From NCBI GenBank assembly GCA_964034945.1, contig OZ035961.1, positions 4,446,001 to 4,510,000 on the forward strand: a stretch of DNA of 64,000 bases, written 5' to 3'. The DNA comes from Chrysopilus asiliformis. Its lineage: Eukaryota; Arthropoda; Insecta; Diptera; Rhagionidae. Each line of letters opens with the position of its first letter. Position 1 is the stretch's first letter. This document shows positions 36,501 to 51,500 of the stretch, piece after piece. The translations under genes were made by a program, and so were the position numbers. The notes under the pieces are model-generated. The model searched no databases and was not told where the DNA came from. It was given only the letters and a program-made list of their open reading frames with translations.

Positions 36501-39500
36501 GGGTAAGACAAATTTCCCTTTTCCAGGAAAACTTGTTGTAGATGATTTAGAGGTCGCTGATATTGAATCTGATGTTTGAACTTCAAAATTCAAAACAGAA
36601 GGTAATCTAAGCGAGGGCGTACACGGAGCAACTTTCGGTCATCAGCATGCCGCAACTTCACCAAATTGTAGGAAAGAAACGAGTGCGGCAAGAGGGGAAA
36701 AGTCGCCACTCGAAAAGTGTTCTTCACTTCATCTTTTACGCACACAAACGAAGTCCCTCGTGTAGCACGTCACAATGCATGTGTGCATAATTTCATTGAG
36801 TCAGTCGGTGCTTAGCCACCGAGTCTTAAACATATCCCAAATAAACTAAAATTGAATGCAAATAGTGAAATCCCAATTGCAGGTAGTTTTATTTCTCAGG
36901 TAGGTAGGAAAGGGTAAATGCCATAACAAATTACCAGTCCTTTTCTTCTATTATTGGCAGTTTCTATTTTGGCCATTGATGTTGCCTCGGTTCTAGCTAA
37001 TAAAGGAATGAGCTGGAAATACAACACATATATGAGAACCACACACACATGAGCGATCGCTTGTTGTAAACAAGTTTTTCCTACTAAAAAGTGAAGAAGC
37101 GTGTACGTCGGAAAGGCATTTTGAGGACCAAAAGTTGCCGCGACGAGATGAACCGTGTGCGTTCGCACTAAGAATGAATCAAATACGCAAGTAACCATGT
37201 GCGACTCAGGTTACAATCACTCGTATTGAGTTTGTCGTGGCGTTCTCGACCAAGTAGTTTTTCTGCCAACTAAAACACGTAAAACGACTCTTGCCGAAAA
37301 CAACACGACACTCGAAATACAGGTGAATGTCACCCTAGTCGCAATGTAGCGGTTGCAAATCAGTTTATGTGACGACCCCGTATAAATCCGTCTTGTAGCC
37401 GGTCGCATAAAAATCCGTTCAAAATTGGTATTCTCATCTAGAGTGTAAAAATTCTCGTGATGTAATTAATCCACTATCTCTCAACAATAAATTCTTTTAC
37501 ATTATTTTTAAATTTGTAGCACAAAAGTTTGTCTTTTAATGCTATGAAGTTCTTAATTTTCTTTATATAATTCTTTGAACATACCTTAAACATATTAATT
37601 TGAGTGTAAGTAAAGAATGTCTCACCAAAAGATTAGATTCCCTTTAAAAAAAATTCCATTTTGAAATTGACATTAGCCCAAATTATTTTTTAAGAGCAAT
37701 ATTATACTTGTCCCACTTTTATTTTTCAATCTAGGACGCAATAACAATTATGTTGAACTGAATGCATTTCTCATTCTTATCGAAAGCGTCACTTAAATCT
37801 ATGAGTATTTTTCAGTGTTTTTAGTTGAAAAAGTCTTGATGTTTTACCCTAAACTAACTTCTTCAACGAGTCAATTTAAAAAGGTTTTTTCATTCCCTTT
37901 TCAATCCTTGACAATCATCAGAAAGTGTGGCCCATATTGAAGAGAAAAGGGTGATGGAGACTGGAATTTCGTACAACCAAAGTAGTAGGTTTCGCATTTT
38001 AATCCTATACTATATAATCCTATATATGCTCGTATTCAGTATACGGGAAAATAGGGCTGGAAGAAAACGGAGAAATCGTCCAATGCCATTATGCTCTTAA
38101 AACATGAAAAGCATCAACATAACACATAGAAGTAACAACAACAGTTACAACATCGCAGTTAGAATACAAATCTATGCTTTTCTTCAATTGAAGAAAAGAA
38201 ACGAGCATTTTTTTTATTTCTATTGAATGTTTTGGTTGTCTCCATTGAGCCGCTCGAAATCCTTATAAGACCTTCAGGATAACAAAACCAAAAATATTTA
38301 CGTATTCGTATGTATATCCATCAATGTTACCACACATTATCACCATTTCACCCTCAGCATTTTCATCATTTCCTTCAGCCCTAACCGCACTTCACTTTCC
38401 GGAAAAAATCAGCGACTTTTCTGTGCTGAGGCAACATTTATAACATGGATGGTGATGGAAAGAAATACATAAAAGCCTAAAGTACTCAATTCTGGAGCTC
38501 TGTTGTGATTCGCAAGTACTTTAAGGGAATATCAATTATTCCCGCTTCATGGAAATCGCAATCTTTATCGAGAATATCGAGAGCAAGGATTTTCGCAACT
38601 AGTGGTGTTTTGATAGTCATGTGATGTGGTTGAACTATTTTTTTTTCAACATTTCTTTTCAACATTTCTTTTCGCTTTTTTTAAGGGATATTAGGGTGTA
38701 TCTTGCCCCATTTTTCATCAAGGTCTTTATTGAGGATTTTCCTCAATAAGTGGTAATTTGATTTTTTAGTTTTACTGTCGAAGTTTACGGAAATCTCAGA
38801 GTGATACGTCTTTATTAGGCAAATGTATTTCGGCTTTTATGTTTCTTGAAAGAGTTTGTAGCAAAATGAAATTTAAGTATAGAAGAAAAAAAGCTTAAAA
38901 AGTTGGTTGCGAATGAGATTTTTGAAATCCAGTACTAAAAATTAAGACTGTTCACAAAGGATATTTTTCACGAAAGATGCGTGACATGAATTTTAACAGA
39001 AAATTCATTCTTGTGAGACTACTTTGTTCGTGACATGCGAGATTTGATTGAAATGTGATGTTTATGTTAATCTCTCAGTTGTTGTGAATTGAAAATCAGT
39101 AGGAAATATTCTAGCTTTCCGAAAAATTGTTTCAAACAACGTGATTTTAATATTTTGCACAATTTTGTACTAGAACTAGGGTCACCATACGTCCCGGATT
39201 TAGCCATGTTATCCCAGTGTCCCGGAAACCGAACTTTTGTCGCAAATTATTTAAATTAGTGTTATTTTTTTTATTAGCTTTATAATTTTAATACGCGATC
39301 TAAACCGAAGACCGTTACAATCATATAAACTGTCGTGAAAGCCGTAAAACGAATTTGCCTTTATTTTCGTTTCACAAATAAGTTATATATCGTTTTCTAG
39401 AGGAATACACAAATATTTCTGAGTTTTGGTGTCCTACGCCATTGTGCGTTGATCGGTTATGAAAATTGTATAAAATTTGTGTTATAAAATCTGTTATTTC

Positions 39501-42500
39501 GTTTAAGCTGTTTTTCCTATCCAAGCTCATTTTGACCCGAGTTGACACAAAAACAATTTGGTCACCCTAATTTATAAGCATCGTAAGAGATTACATTCTT
39601 TTCTTTATAATAAACTAGCTTGCATACCCGTCGTTGCCGGGTTAAGTTTTTTCAATTTTTTTTTGATGGTCTATGTTGGAGCTAAACTTCAGGCCAATCG
39701 GCTCGCTAGTTTCCCCGCGAAAGGGTAACATAGAGGGAAAACTAAGTTTCGAGATTACTTTCTCGGACTACTTTTCCGTATGCCTATGTTGGAACCAGAA
39801 CTACCACAGACACTCATGCCAAATTTCAAGTCAATCGGTTCAGCCGTTTTTGCGTGAAAGAGGAAGGAACAGACAGACAGACAGACACCAACTTATTTTT
39901 ATATATTAGTATGATATCTCTGGATTTGAATTATTTATTTGGTTTAAAACTTTCCAAACTATTTTACATACCTTCCAACGTAATCTTCTGGATATGGTAT
40001 TATGTAGCCCTCGGGACTGGGTCGTGGAGTTTTACCTACCCAGAAAAACGCATCTGGGCCAGTTCCATCGTAGGCGAATCCCTTAATGAATATCGTTGAT
40101 TCGTCTACTGCATAAACGGAACCCTAAAAATTATTACCATCATTATTTTTATCACTATTATTATTTCTCGATTTAAAACTTTATGAATAAATCAGTGGAT
40201 AAAATTTGCAGCTGGCATACAATTGCCAGGATAATCGCTTACCTTAATCCCATGGGCAAACTGTGTGAATTGTCCGATTAACCGACCGTAGTATGGTTCA
40301 GGTGGGGCTCGTGCTTGACCTGTAATATAATAAGTATTTCTTAATCAAACTGAAATCTCGTCTTTAAGCGAATTTAAATCTCTCATAGTTATACGTCATT
40401 ATATACGCAATAAAGGAAGGAAGGCTGAATATTTGAGTTTCCCATGAAAGTAAACGAAGGGTATGAACCCTCTTTGGTGACAGGATGATATCAGATAAGT
40501 CGGAAATGACTTATTTCCCACAAAAGTTTTATTGCTCGGAGTTATTACCGCATCCGATAAAAAATGGAAAGAAATAATATTGCAGCGTTCAGAGAATCTA
40601 CGGCTTAAAAATCAATAGTAATAATAACTTCAATTCCGGGAGGCTAACCATGAAGCAGTCTATATGAAAACTATATAAATACAATTTCTATCAAAAGGCG
40701 TTTTTATCGAAAAAAATGCTTTTTAGAATTTTTTAGTTATAAAAATGTCTTTGAGGCTGTTCATAGAAAAAGAGAGGGGATCTGAGGTAGTGTGGTGGCA
40801 AATCAAATTTCCTACAAAAAATCGTAAAAAATCTGGACGTTGAGAGTTTTAAAAGGCAAAAATTACACTGAGAAAAAAAATTTACTTGAGCTAAGTCGAT
40901 TTTTTGTAACCTTATTTACTCTCCAAACCAAACTGATAGTTTGGCTCGCAAAGGGACATTTTTTCTATCAAAGGGACATTTTTTCGATTAAGAAAAATGT
41001 GACATTTATAAGGTTTTTCTATTTTTAACAGGTTTATTAAACTAAAATCAAATATCCTTAATTTTTACAATAAAAGTTCATCACTTGTGCTTCATTCATT
41101 GATGTTTGTCTCTTCTTGAGTAAAAATTCTTTACTCCAGATGCTAAATTTCAAGAGTGCGTGGGAAATAAATCTTAAGTTTTTTTCTAAGAATAGAGAGA
41201 ATTCCCAAAAATACTTCTCTTAAAGAATAACTAAGTACTCATGCGTTAATTTGCCTTTAATTGATACCCGGAATTTTCGGGAAACGGTATTTGTATACTA
41301 TTTCTATTCTTATCCACAACAGTTAATTGTCTTAAATTACAATTTTACGAAATTAAAACACATTAAGTGAAAATACTCACTTATTGAAAATACTCAAAAT
41401 ACTTTTTTATTAACAAATTCTTACAGATGGAAGGGATTTTTCCTTCAATTCTTCTCAAATTTTTATCTCATTTCATTTTTTTCAAGATAAAATCGATTTC
41501 AAAATAAATATCGGGTTACAAGGTTTTCATTTTCTTTTTTCACGTCTTTAAAAGAGTGAATATAAATCTGAAAATCGCAAACAAGAAATACAGAATGATT
41601 TCTACTGAATTACATATGTAGGTATATTTCTTTTAATGTTGAAGATAGAAATTTTTAATCAAAATTTGACTAAATTTTTATGGGGCTGTCAATAAAATAC
41701 GTTACACATTTAAGAGATTTGGGGGTATCTATGATAGTGTGAGGCCATTAGCGTCGGTAGTATTGTAGATAGTATGAGCGATATGCAACTAGCAAAAAAA
41801 ACTTAAATAAAAGACGGCCATGTCAGTTTAAGGGTGTATTGGACCTTGGCATTTAAAAATTTTCGCCTATGGCGCATTTTTCAATAATTACTGTATTTTT
41901 TTATAATTCCAGCCAGAGGTTAGGGGAAGACCCTTTAATGCCGAAGCACAGCTCAAGATGGTCGGAAGGACAAAAGGAAGTTCTCCTTGAACTTCTGCGG
42001 GTTATAGTCCGGGGAAACACATTGGATGGTAAATCGTTCCAAAGTTTTAAGAGGGGAATGCTGAAATCCAAAAAATTACAGTTTTCCAGATTAAAAACAA
42101 ATCAAAAAGCATGTGTGCTGCTATTAACGTGAAAGCAAACAGGGAAAAATTGTGCTGTCTTGTATTTATTTATAAACACGGTTAAGAAAAGTTCAATGAA
42201 ATCTCCATAGATAACGCAGGTAAAATCGCGGTAAATCGATATCGCCAAATTGTACAACAGAAAAGGATCCTGTGCTATTATATATGTGTGCTATCACTCG
42301 GCAGGATACAATGCGTGGATAGTCTCCACAAATACAATCCAAAACAACTTCCCCCAATTTCAACCCCCTTCAGATTTGATTTCGATTAAACTTAATAAAA
42401 AAAATCTATAAAGTTTGGGGTCGACTGTGGCTCAGGGTTGAAAAACTGAAGCAAACCAAGAGATGAGACGATTTCGGCAACGTACACAGACGGGGAGAAG

Positions 42501-45500
42501 GTGAGATTAAGTGATTAGATCGAACGGCTTTACAAGGGGCTTTGATTCCTTTATTCTAATTCCACTCTCGTCCCCCCGTTCCGTTATTTTATCAAAAAAC
42601 CAGGAAATTTTGGTAAAATGGGGTGCTGTTGCTTCTATGTTGGATTTGATATGTTTATACTACGTTTAAGGGTGGTCTATTGAATTAAACGCTATCAACG
42701 TGTTTCGATCCGAAAAGGATATTTTCATCAGATTACATAATTTTTTTGTTGTTGCTTCTTTATTTTTGTATTAGTTTTTATTTTAGATTCGTTTCGATTT
42801 CGAATTGTCTACTGAATAGTCTCAACTGCGTCTTTTTGTATTCCATTCACAATTATTTCGACTGTCGACGATGACTAGCAATGAAATTTATCTCTTGTTT
42901 GAAATCAAATACTGGGACAAGTATTAGAGATATATAAAAGATCTCTTATAACGTCTCAGCAAAAAATAAATAAAGAAAATTCAATCATTTGCCGTGTTTA
43001 ATTAAAAAAAATCCGTATTGTAGGCAGCACAGGTAGTCCTCTTAAGTTTCTAATTTTATATGAATCCTCCCTTTTTTTTATGATTAGAAAGAAATGTTTT
43101 CAAACAGGAGCAGAATATATTTCATTTTATTCTTTTGATGTTGCTTAAAGTGAAAGATATTAAAATGAAATACTGTTAGAAATCATTACTTCAACAGACT
43201 CTAATATTTTAATTTATTTCTTCATAATAAAATTGTTTTTTTTTTTTCAAAATTTCAAATACCATTTTTTTCTGGACTTTATTTAATTTTAATTTTAAGA
43301 AAATCTTCTTTGTACTACAGACTATAGTACAAAAAGTCTATAGTCCAAAATAGAGTATTCTTCTCTCTTGCCGCGTCTAGAATTTTAAATGGATTACTAA
43401 TTACTGGCGGGCTGACCATAAAATACGTCACGCTAATTTTCGGGCTTCCGGACCCCCCTCCCCCACCCCCATTGCGCTTTTTTTTAGAAATTTGTACCGC
43501 CGCGGTCACTCTACCATAAAACCCCGCCCCTCTCACTATTGGCTTTCTTACAAATATTACCTTTTTTAAGTTACGTATAAGGTATTAAAATTCCCGCTGA
43601 CTCGACATGTGGCTAAACAGCGTGACAACATATTGATCACAACACTCCAATTGGATTTTGATGTGTGAGAAAATAAAGTTATCACATTCTAAATATTTTT
43701 TATCTGAACAATTTTTTTTTGGAAAAAAAAGAACCGTTTCCGAGAAAATTGCAAAAATGGGGGTTTAACTTTTGGACGGGGTTTAACTTTTGATACAAGC
43801 CTATTCTGTGCCAAATCTGAACTTTCCAACTCAATTAGCTCTGGATTTTTAAAATGTTTTTGTATTAATACCCAACTTTCTTCATATTAGGTTTAATTAT
43901 GTAAGAAAGGTATCTCTCACCGCTAGATGGATTAAATTATTCTGTTTTTTGTATATTTGTTGAAGTGATTTCTTTATCATCGTTCAAAGAGAATCTCATC
44001 TAATGCCAGGATTCTAGGATATACAGAAAAAGGGTCCAAGAACAAAGAGAGGAAATAAAAATAAAACCAAAACTTTGAAATGGGTAAGGAGTTTATCAAA
44101 TATCGAAGAGGCGACATTGACCAAAAAGTCAAGGAGTACTAAGAAGAGTTCAAATACTTCATTCAATTCCATCCAAAATTTTCCTATCACTTGATGAAAT
44201 CTTAAAGTTACATTGAAGCAGGTGCCTAAATCAACCCCACTAAAACAGACTCTCCGCTTCATCTCATTCTATCAACGGGAATGGAGGGATGGGGCAGAAA
44301 AAAATCTACTAATATGTGCATTAATATCACAAGTGAATACAAATATTTGGCACGTGCCAGGATGAATTAAAGTACAATATCAGTTAGTCGTCAGGGTACC
44401 AGATCTCTTTCATCAATATCGTAATTAAGTTCACCCTCAGGCATCGCAAATGTCTCTCATCAACCCCGTTCCCTTTCGTCAAACGTCCATTTCGATGTAG
44501 AGTACATTTGCTTCACTACTTTAGCGTTTGACGTATTTTTTTACATTATAGAATTTTTTAGGGGAATCTATTTTAAGTGGTATAAATATTTTTATAAAAA
44601 AAATATTTTTTGTAAGAGTTTAATCAATTTTCTGGTGCACTCCGAAAAATGGAGTAAAAGTTGTGTGTACGGTTTAATTGGCTTTCTGCAGGAAAATTTA
44701 GCTTATGCTAGGCGCACGTTCACCTCGTTAGGGAAAGTAAAAATGTATTAACGCGTTACGGGAGAAATTCCAAATTTAAGCCTGCAGAATGTAAAGTAAG
44801 GCATAAGGAGCTGCACGGGTTGACCTGAAATAAGTATTTCGAGGATGTGATGATAATTCCGTCTGCCTGATACAGGCCAAAGTTGATTTGTCAAAAAATT
44901 GACTTGGATCAGCTTTATTATTTTTTTAAGTGTGTGCACAAAAGTTTCTTCCACAGAAAAAAAAAATATTAAAAACTTTTTTCGTGAATTTTTTATAGGA
45001 ATAGATTTTAAAAAGAATTATGTCCTAGTAGCTTTAGAATTTCCCTGAGAACTAAATCCCTCTTTTCAAAAATCCCATAGTAATGGAAAATCATGGACAA
45101 ATATTTAATACAGATTTCTGTGAATAACAATTTCATAGACATATTTCCGCATTAATCTGTGCAGGGGAATTTCCAGGAAGATTCATACATTCATAAAAAC
45201 GAATAAATGACAGTAACTATGGCAGCCGTGCCATCAATCATAATTATGTTCGCTTTTAGATAACTACCCGGCAGTTTTCTCTGATGTGGTGATGATGAAG
45301 TTTTTCACTAAATTTTATGTGTGTCCTATCTGCTACAATGACATTTGGTAGTCAAATCGAATCAACTAAAAGCTTGTTAAAGGACTTTTCTAAAATTGGC
45401 ATACTGTCACTATTCACAACTGATGGGGGCGGAAAAATGCCAAAACGAGGCGAATTGTTCATGTGAAGTGTACATGAAAAAATATAAACGTTAATAGGAA

Positions 45501-48500
45501 AAGCGAACTACTGGTAATATGAAAGTGAAGTGGAGGGTGGATTAGAGTGGGATAAAATCGGAGGCGTATAATGATGAATTAAACATCATCCTTAGCCCCT
45601 AAACTGATGCTGTCGTCACGAGTTACAGACACAGAAAGCCAGATTTAATTACGTTTCGTCCTTTGATGAAATTTATGATTACATCATAATCAACGCGATG
45701 GAAAATAGAAACTCATTGAAATCTATATTCGTACTAAATATTTCTGTCACCTCTGTATTACTATTTTGTGATATTTTGATAAAATTCTGAAAATAGAAAT
45801 ATCAATTGATTCGTTTGAATGTTACAAAAGTTATTAATAAAACGGTTGTTTCGAGTTTTCTGGTATTTTCTTTCGATATAGAAAAGCGATAATTTTAGAA
45901 ATGTTATAAATAAAAATTCAATTATTTATTTCTGGATAAGATTTTCTTTTTTGATTCGTCTTGGGGTTTTTCTTAGAAAGATGTTTTTCATGAAGTATTT
46001 TGTTTTCTAATTTTTCTTTAAGTTTTTCTTTAACCCTCTAACTGCCACGTCAGTCAAAAAGACCTGACACCTAACTGTTGTGTACAGTGAAACAATGAAA
46101 ATTATTAAAGTGTTCGCTGCAACCGCAACAATTTTTTGTAGTTGCACACATTCTATGGTTAGGTTAGGTATAATTTTGTTTCAATTTTTTTTTCTCTTAC
46201 ACTCAGAAAAATGTCCAGGTCAACTTTTTGTCAGGTTAACTCTGACCTTACAGAGGTGTCTGTAAGCCAGCTAGCGGTCAGAGTTAACCTATCTAAGGTC
46301 AACTCGTGCAGCTCCCAATGCCCTACTTCACCTGCTGGTGGCTTAATTTCAGAATTTCTCCGACCACAGATCAACTCAGTTTTACTTGCCCACATGCAGG
46401 CGAACGCGCGCCTGCCCGAGGCCAATTACGCCGTATGTAGGTCGTCGAGTTAGCCTCCATTTTTCTGAGTGTAGTGCATCCTTTTTGACTGACAACTAAA
46501 TATTCGAAAAAGGCTTAAAACTGTCGTGGCAGTTACAGTAAAAAAAAAAGAAAAAGTTTTTCAAAAAGCTCACTAAAATTTTTTGTTGTTTTAAAATTTT
46601 TATTATTGTTATTTTAATTCACACTCAAGAAATCATACAGAACGAACTCTTCATACAAAACTCATCACTTAATTTGAAAAAAAGAAATCAGATAATTCTA
46701 AGTGTGTACAACAAAATACAGGACTGTCGTAAATTACACCACAAAATATGTACATATGAAATCAAAAAAAAGGACATGATCACCATCATCAACATCATCA
46801 TCAAAGTTATTTTCCTGATTTAAAGTTTCGATGGAAACAAAGTGCTTTGGTCGATTTGAATTATTCATGATCTGATTCTAGGTGGTGCAGGTGTCTACCC
46901 TGGCGTAGAGTGTGGTCCAAAAACAAAAATAACATACTGAAAAGTATCACTACTTTCGCCACAAACCGCCCTGGACTCCCCGGGCCAACACTCTTGCTCC
47001 GCCACTATGTGTCTACCCTTACACTAGAAACATGTTACCCCATTTGTGCAAAAAAGGTAAAATCTAGACTTTTGCCATAAAGATATTTTCAAATGTATAA
47101 CACAACGTCGTATAGATTTGTAAAAGAAAACGTTAGTAGAACAATGCTATAAGTACAAGGTCCAGGATTTTGTTATCATGTATACTAAATTTTTTGTTCG
47201 GTAAGCTAGCAACATCATAACCTTGCGTATTTTCAACCCTTTCGTTAGGCTAATGGGTGCTCATTCACATATATGTGGCGTTTACTTGCTTTTAGTCTAC
47301 TTCCTAAAGGTGGCCACACTCTCAATCCCTCGAACACCACCAGTTTTCTATAATATTTCGAGATATTTGTATGTAACAGCATGTGTGTTACAGCAAGTCA
47401 ATAAATTTTCCTTCTTTTTACCATTTGCAGAAAACCATTTCGTTTGTGACGGCTGATTTACGGCCATAGCAATCTAATGGATTGGTTTCTACTTTTTAAA
47501 AGGCAGAACAGTAGAATAGCTCACTATTGTGTGTGACTCCCTTTTCAAAAGCGGGCCGACGTCGACCACATCCCCATTTCCAGAAGGATGAAAAGCGAAA
47601 AGCCATATATGTAGGGTTGGAATTGAGAATTGGGTACATATTGGTGTGAAACCACGTGAAATGTTTCACATTTATTTGACACGTGTGTAAGCCAAACGAT
47701 CAACGGAACATCACATCGACATTATAATTCTGAGTTATATTAACTGGAAACGGTGGAAAGTTGGATGTTGAGCACGAACAAAGTGCAATTTTTGTCATTT
47801 TTCACTTTTGGAAAAAAAACAGCGGGTCATGAAATATTTTTTAACAAAAGTTTATGGAGCATCGCGCAGTTGGTTTACAACATGACGTCGGAGTTTTGAT
47901 TTTGCGTTGACCAAATCTGATTACAGTAAAACTGACGTAAATTTGTTTTTTTTTTTTTTTTCGAAATTTACATTTATAAAAGGATCGGCGACCTGATTTT
48001 CTGTCAGTAATCGAAAAAGTATACGGTAAATATAAAAATGCACCGCAGGTGAAATTTCAAAAACAGAACACAATGCAGGGTAAAATTATTCAAGAGAACA
48101 TCGCAGGCGATCATTTTCATAGTTCAAAGTGAAACATAACTAAAAATTTGCTAACAAGTTATTTAAGTTTAATAATTTAACTTTCATTTGAAAAACTCAA
48201 AAAAAAACTAGATCGAATAGATTTTTTTTAGAAACCACTTTCTTTTCTATTTCTACACTTATCTGCACTTAAAAGTATTAAAAAAAATAGAAAAAAATCT
48301 ATATGTTGGATTGGCAATAAATAATACGAGGAAGAAAATATTTTACTCCTAGTAGCAAATTTTGATTTTCTGTTATCATGTAACGCACTCAAATCGACTT
48401 CATTTGATTTAGGGGTGGAAAATTTTTATATAATATAAAATATATGGTATACGATAGGGTGGTGGGTATAATAATAACACAATGATAGCGGCGGTGGCTT

Positions 48501-51500
48501 AGAACTGTGAAAATTGCGGGTGGGTTGAGATTGAGAAGCATATCAGACGACTTGCACCCAATAATGCCAAGGTGAACCGAAAATCCAAGAGGGAAAAGCG
48601 CAATGAATCGCAAGAAGTGTTCGTGTGTAAATGCGATAACGAATTATTTAGAAATGATGATTTTAATGATGATGATGACGACTATTATGTTATGTTGGGG
48701 ATGACTATGTAGGAAAAGTTCAAGGGAAGTGCATCCAACTTTGATATAGGTACGGATTTGTAATCCTATTCGGTTTAGAGGATTATTTCTCCCTCTGTAC
48801 ACAAATTAGTCTGGGAAAATTGCTGATGTTTTGATTTTCTTATTCAATATTTTTTTGACGGAAAAATGAAATGTAGTTGGGGCTGTCCATAAAACACGTC
48901 ACGCTAATGTTCGGCCTTTTAAGCCCCCCCCCCCCCCTATCTTTTTGTCAAAGTTTTTGCGATTTTTAGTGTGGAGTTTAGTACCACCATCACACTACCG
49001 CAAACCCTACTCCCCCTAAATGTGTAACGTATTTCACGGACAACCCCTTGAGATTTTTCACGAAAAAAACCAATCTGAACTACCCTGGTTTCAGAAGCTC
49101 TCTAATTAGAAAACAACTCGGCCGATTGAAATGAAATTTTGAATATGGTCAAAAAATATGTGTGTTTAATCCCAGCCTAGAAACCGTTAGATCTCTTTTC
49201 TAGTCGAGTAAAATCTTTTGATATATATTGATAAAATATATATCAATACATTTGATATATATTGATATTTTGATATAATATTGATATTTTGATATATTGA
49301 TAAAAAAAGACACTGGAGCTTTTCATAAAGGCTGAGACACAGTGCATCGGCAGCGACAAAAAAATTTCGGCATTGGGTGAAAACTAAGCATTTTTGACAG
49401 CTAGTTTTATGTGGCTGAAATTTTATATAAAATGGTAAAATTTGTAAGCAATTTACCGAATAATAGTTATTAAATTTAGGTCTCGATTGGACATAAAATT
49501 CGACCATATATTATGTTTTTTTCATGGTCTTCGATTAAAATGATACTTGCACATTTTTATCCAAAACCGTTCCCAAAAAATGCTGTCTTTACGAGACATT
49601 TTTCTTTTGCGAAACAATTTGTGAAACAGGTCTAAAAAAATTTTTTTAAACGAGATATTTGTGCATATTACAAATAAAACAACAACAATAAAAACATAGA
49701 AATAGTCATGGCAAAGAATATTCCTAATCCCATTTAATGTTGTTCGTTCTTGTACCAAAAGTACTCGTAGATCCCTAAACTGAGCCAAATAAATCCCGAC
49801 AATTGAAGATAAGCGCATGCGTGTTTCTCAAGGATAAACGGATTCCCGTATGATCTGTTGAACATTTATGATACACGAGTGTATATATTTCGAAGCGTCA
49901 AGGATACGTTGTGAACGATTGTTGCCATCTTACATATACCGTGTAATAAAGCAAGTACCAGCATTTGGATACTGAGAATATTATGTGCTCCATATTTGTA
50001 GGAATGTTGCCAACAAGTTATCCTGAGTAAGTCTTGTTAGGCTGTGGTAATTTTTAGTGGTTTTCGTTTTGGGGGATGATTTCAGCAATCTTGATCTTCA
50101 CAACTACGCCAGTTGTTTGGCGAGTAACACAAGAACATTTATTTCGGATACGTTTCACCGTACCGAATCGTACATGTGCGCCGGAGTGTGTGTAATTGCG
50201 ATTTTCATCTGATATGTGATATATGTTTGTTACGCTAGTGGAAGGTATTACATATATTACAAGCAAATTGCTTAAAAGGGATCCTGAAGGATTTATTTTG
50301 CCATTTGAGACCTGGTCAACATTTGATAAAGACGTTTCGCTTGCTTCTTCCGAACAACGGGGTAAAAACAGTAAAACTGAAAAAGTTTTAAGGCGAATAG
50401 ATGAAAGGGTGAACACCCGGATTGTTTTTTTTTATTACTTTTGTACTTGATTCGTTTTTCTAATCTATTTTTCTGCGCTAGCATCGCAATTACTTTGGGA
50501 AATCGGCGAATGGATACGCAAGTATTCTAAGAATTTTCACGATTTCCCAGTTATTTTCATTCGTCGTAAGCTGCGTCTACCCATCACAGAAGAGACAACA
50601 TTTGCAGAGATTTATTTGTTCGGATGAATCTATTTGTTAATGGTGTTAAGTCGTAAAAGTGCAAAACTGCTTACTTTAGACCGTCTACCACTTAAAACCA
50701 GGGAACTTAATCCGTGAATTATTTTTGAAATGGGTTTTCCTGAATTCGGAGGATTTTCCTTACATTTTTGATATAATAAAAGGATTTTCTTGGAAACTGC
50801 TATTTTATGACCGAAAAAAATGAGAGTTCGAGAGAACGTAAAAGTTTTCTGTTTGGTAGAAATCATTTTCAAAAAATACGTCACGGTCATTTTCGCCTTT
50901 GAACACATCCCCTCTGCCCTCGATCAGTGGCGGCTCGTGTATATTTGAAATGAGGAGGCAAAGTTTTTTTTAGTGCTATACATTTTTTTATGATACGACC
51001 ACAGAACTATATAACATAGAACAACTGTCACCATACAAAGCTCTGCTGAAAAATGGTTCCAAAAATATTTCCCTCTTTATCGTACTTGAACGCATTCACT
51101 GAACTGTATAAGGTCGCGAAATTCAAATTTCGTTTGCCGCGAAATTTTAATTTCACAATTTTGAGACTAACTTTAGGCGTCAAAAACTAACTTTAGTTTT
51201 AACTAACTTTAGGCGCCGTCAAAAAATCTCTTCATAGAGGCTAGCCTCCGATTCGTACAAATACTTTCATACAGCTTTTGCTAAGAACAAGCATAGCCAC
51301 ATATAGAATACGAACACCAATCTCCGTAAAAAAATCTTCATAGAGGCTAGCCTCCGATGCTTGTGCTTAGCAAAAGCTGTATGAAAGTATTTGTACGAAT
51401 CGGAGGCTAGCCTCTATGAAGAGAATTTGTAGTTTATGTTTTAGAGAATTCGACATTAGAGAATAGGATTTTCTTTTAAATTATTATTTTCTGAACATAC

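Larger units (their letters stand above)
30198..39971 (-). other. Exon 3 to exon 4 intron of the Skeletor-like gene (9.8 kb)
   Basis: Holds dispersed repeat copy B, the long-arm element 33679-33999, a MITE right end near 34750-34850, a non-AT-rich inverted-repeat block (36600-37430) and a retroposon-like fragment (39614-39915). No frame with recognisable coding content was found on either strand. Confidence 0.55.

Noticed and set aside
46211..46453. 80-codon frame as a gene
   Set aside because: Lies wholly within a MITE; its twin at 60061-60342 is explained by copy identity.
49205..49305. Replication origin-like AT palindromes
   Set aside because: Simple repeat in an AT-rich genome; nothing specific supports an origin.
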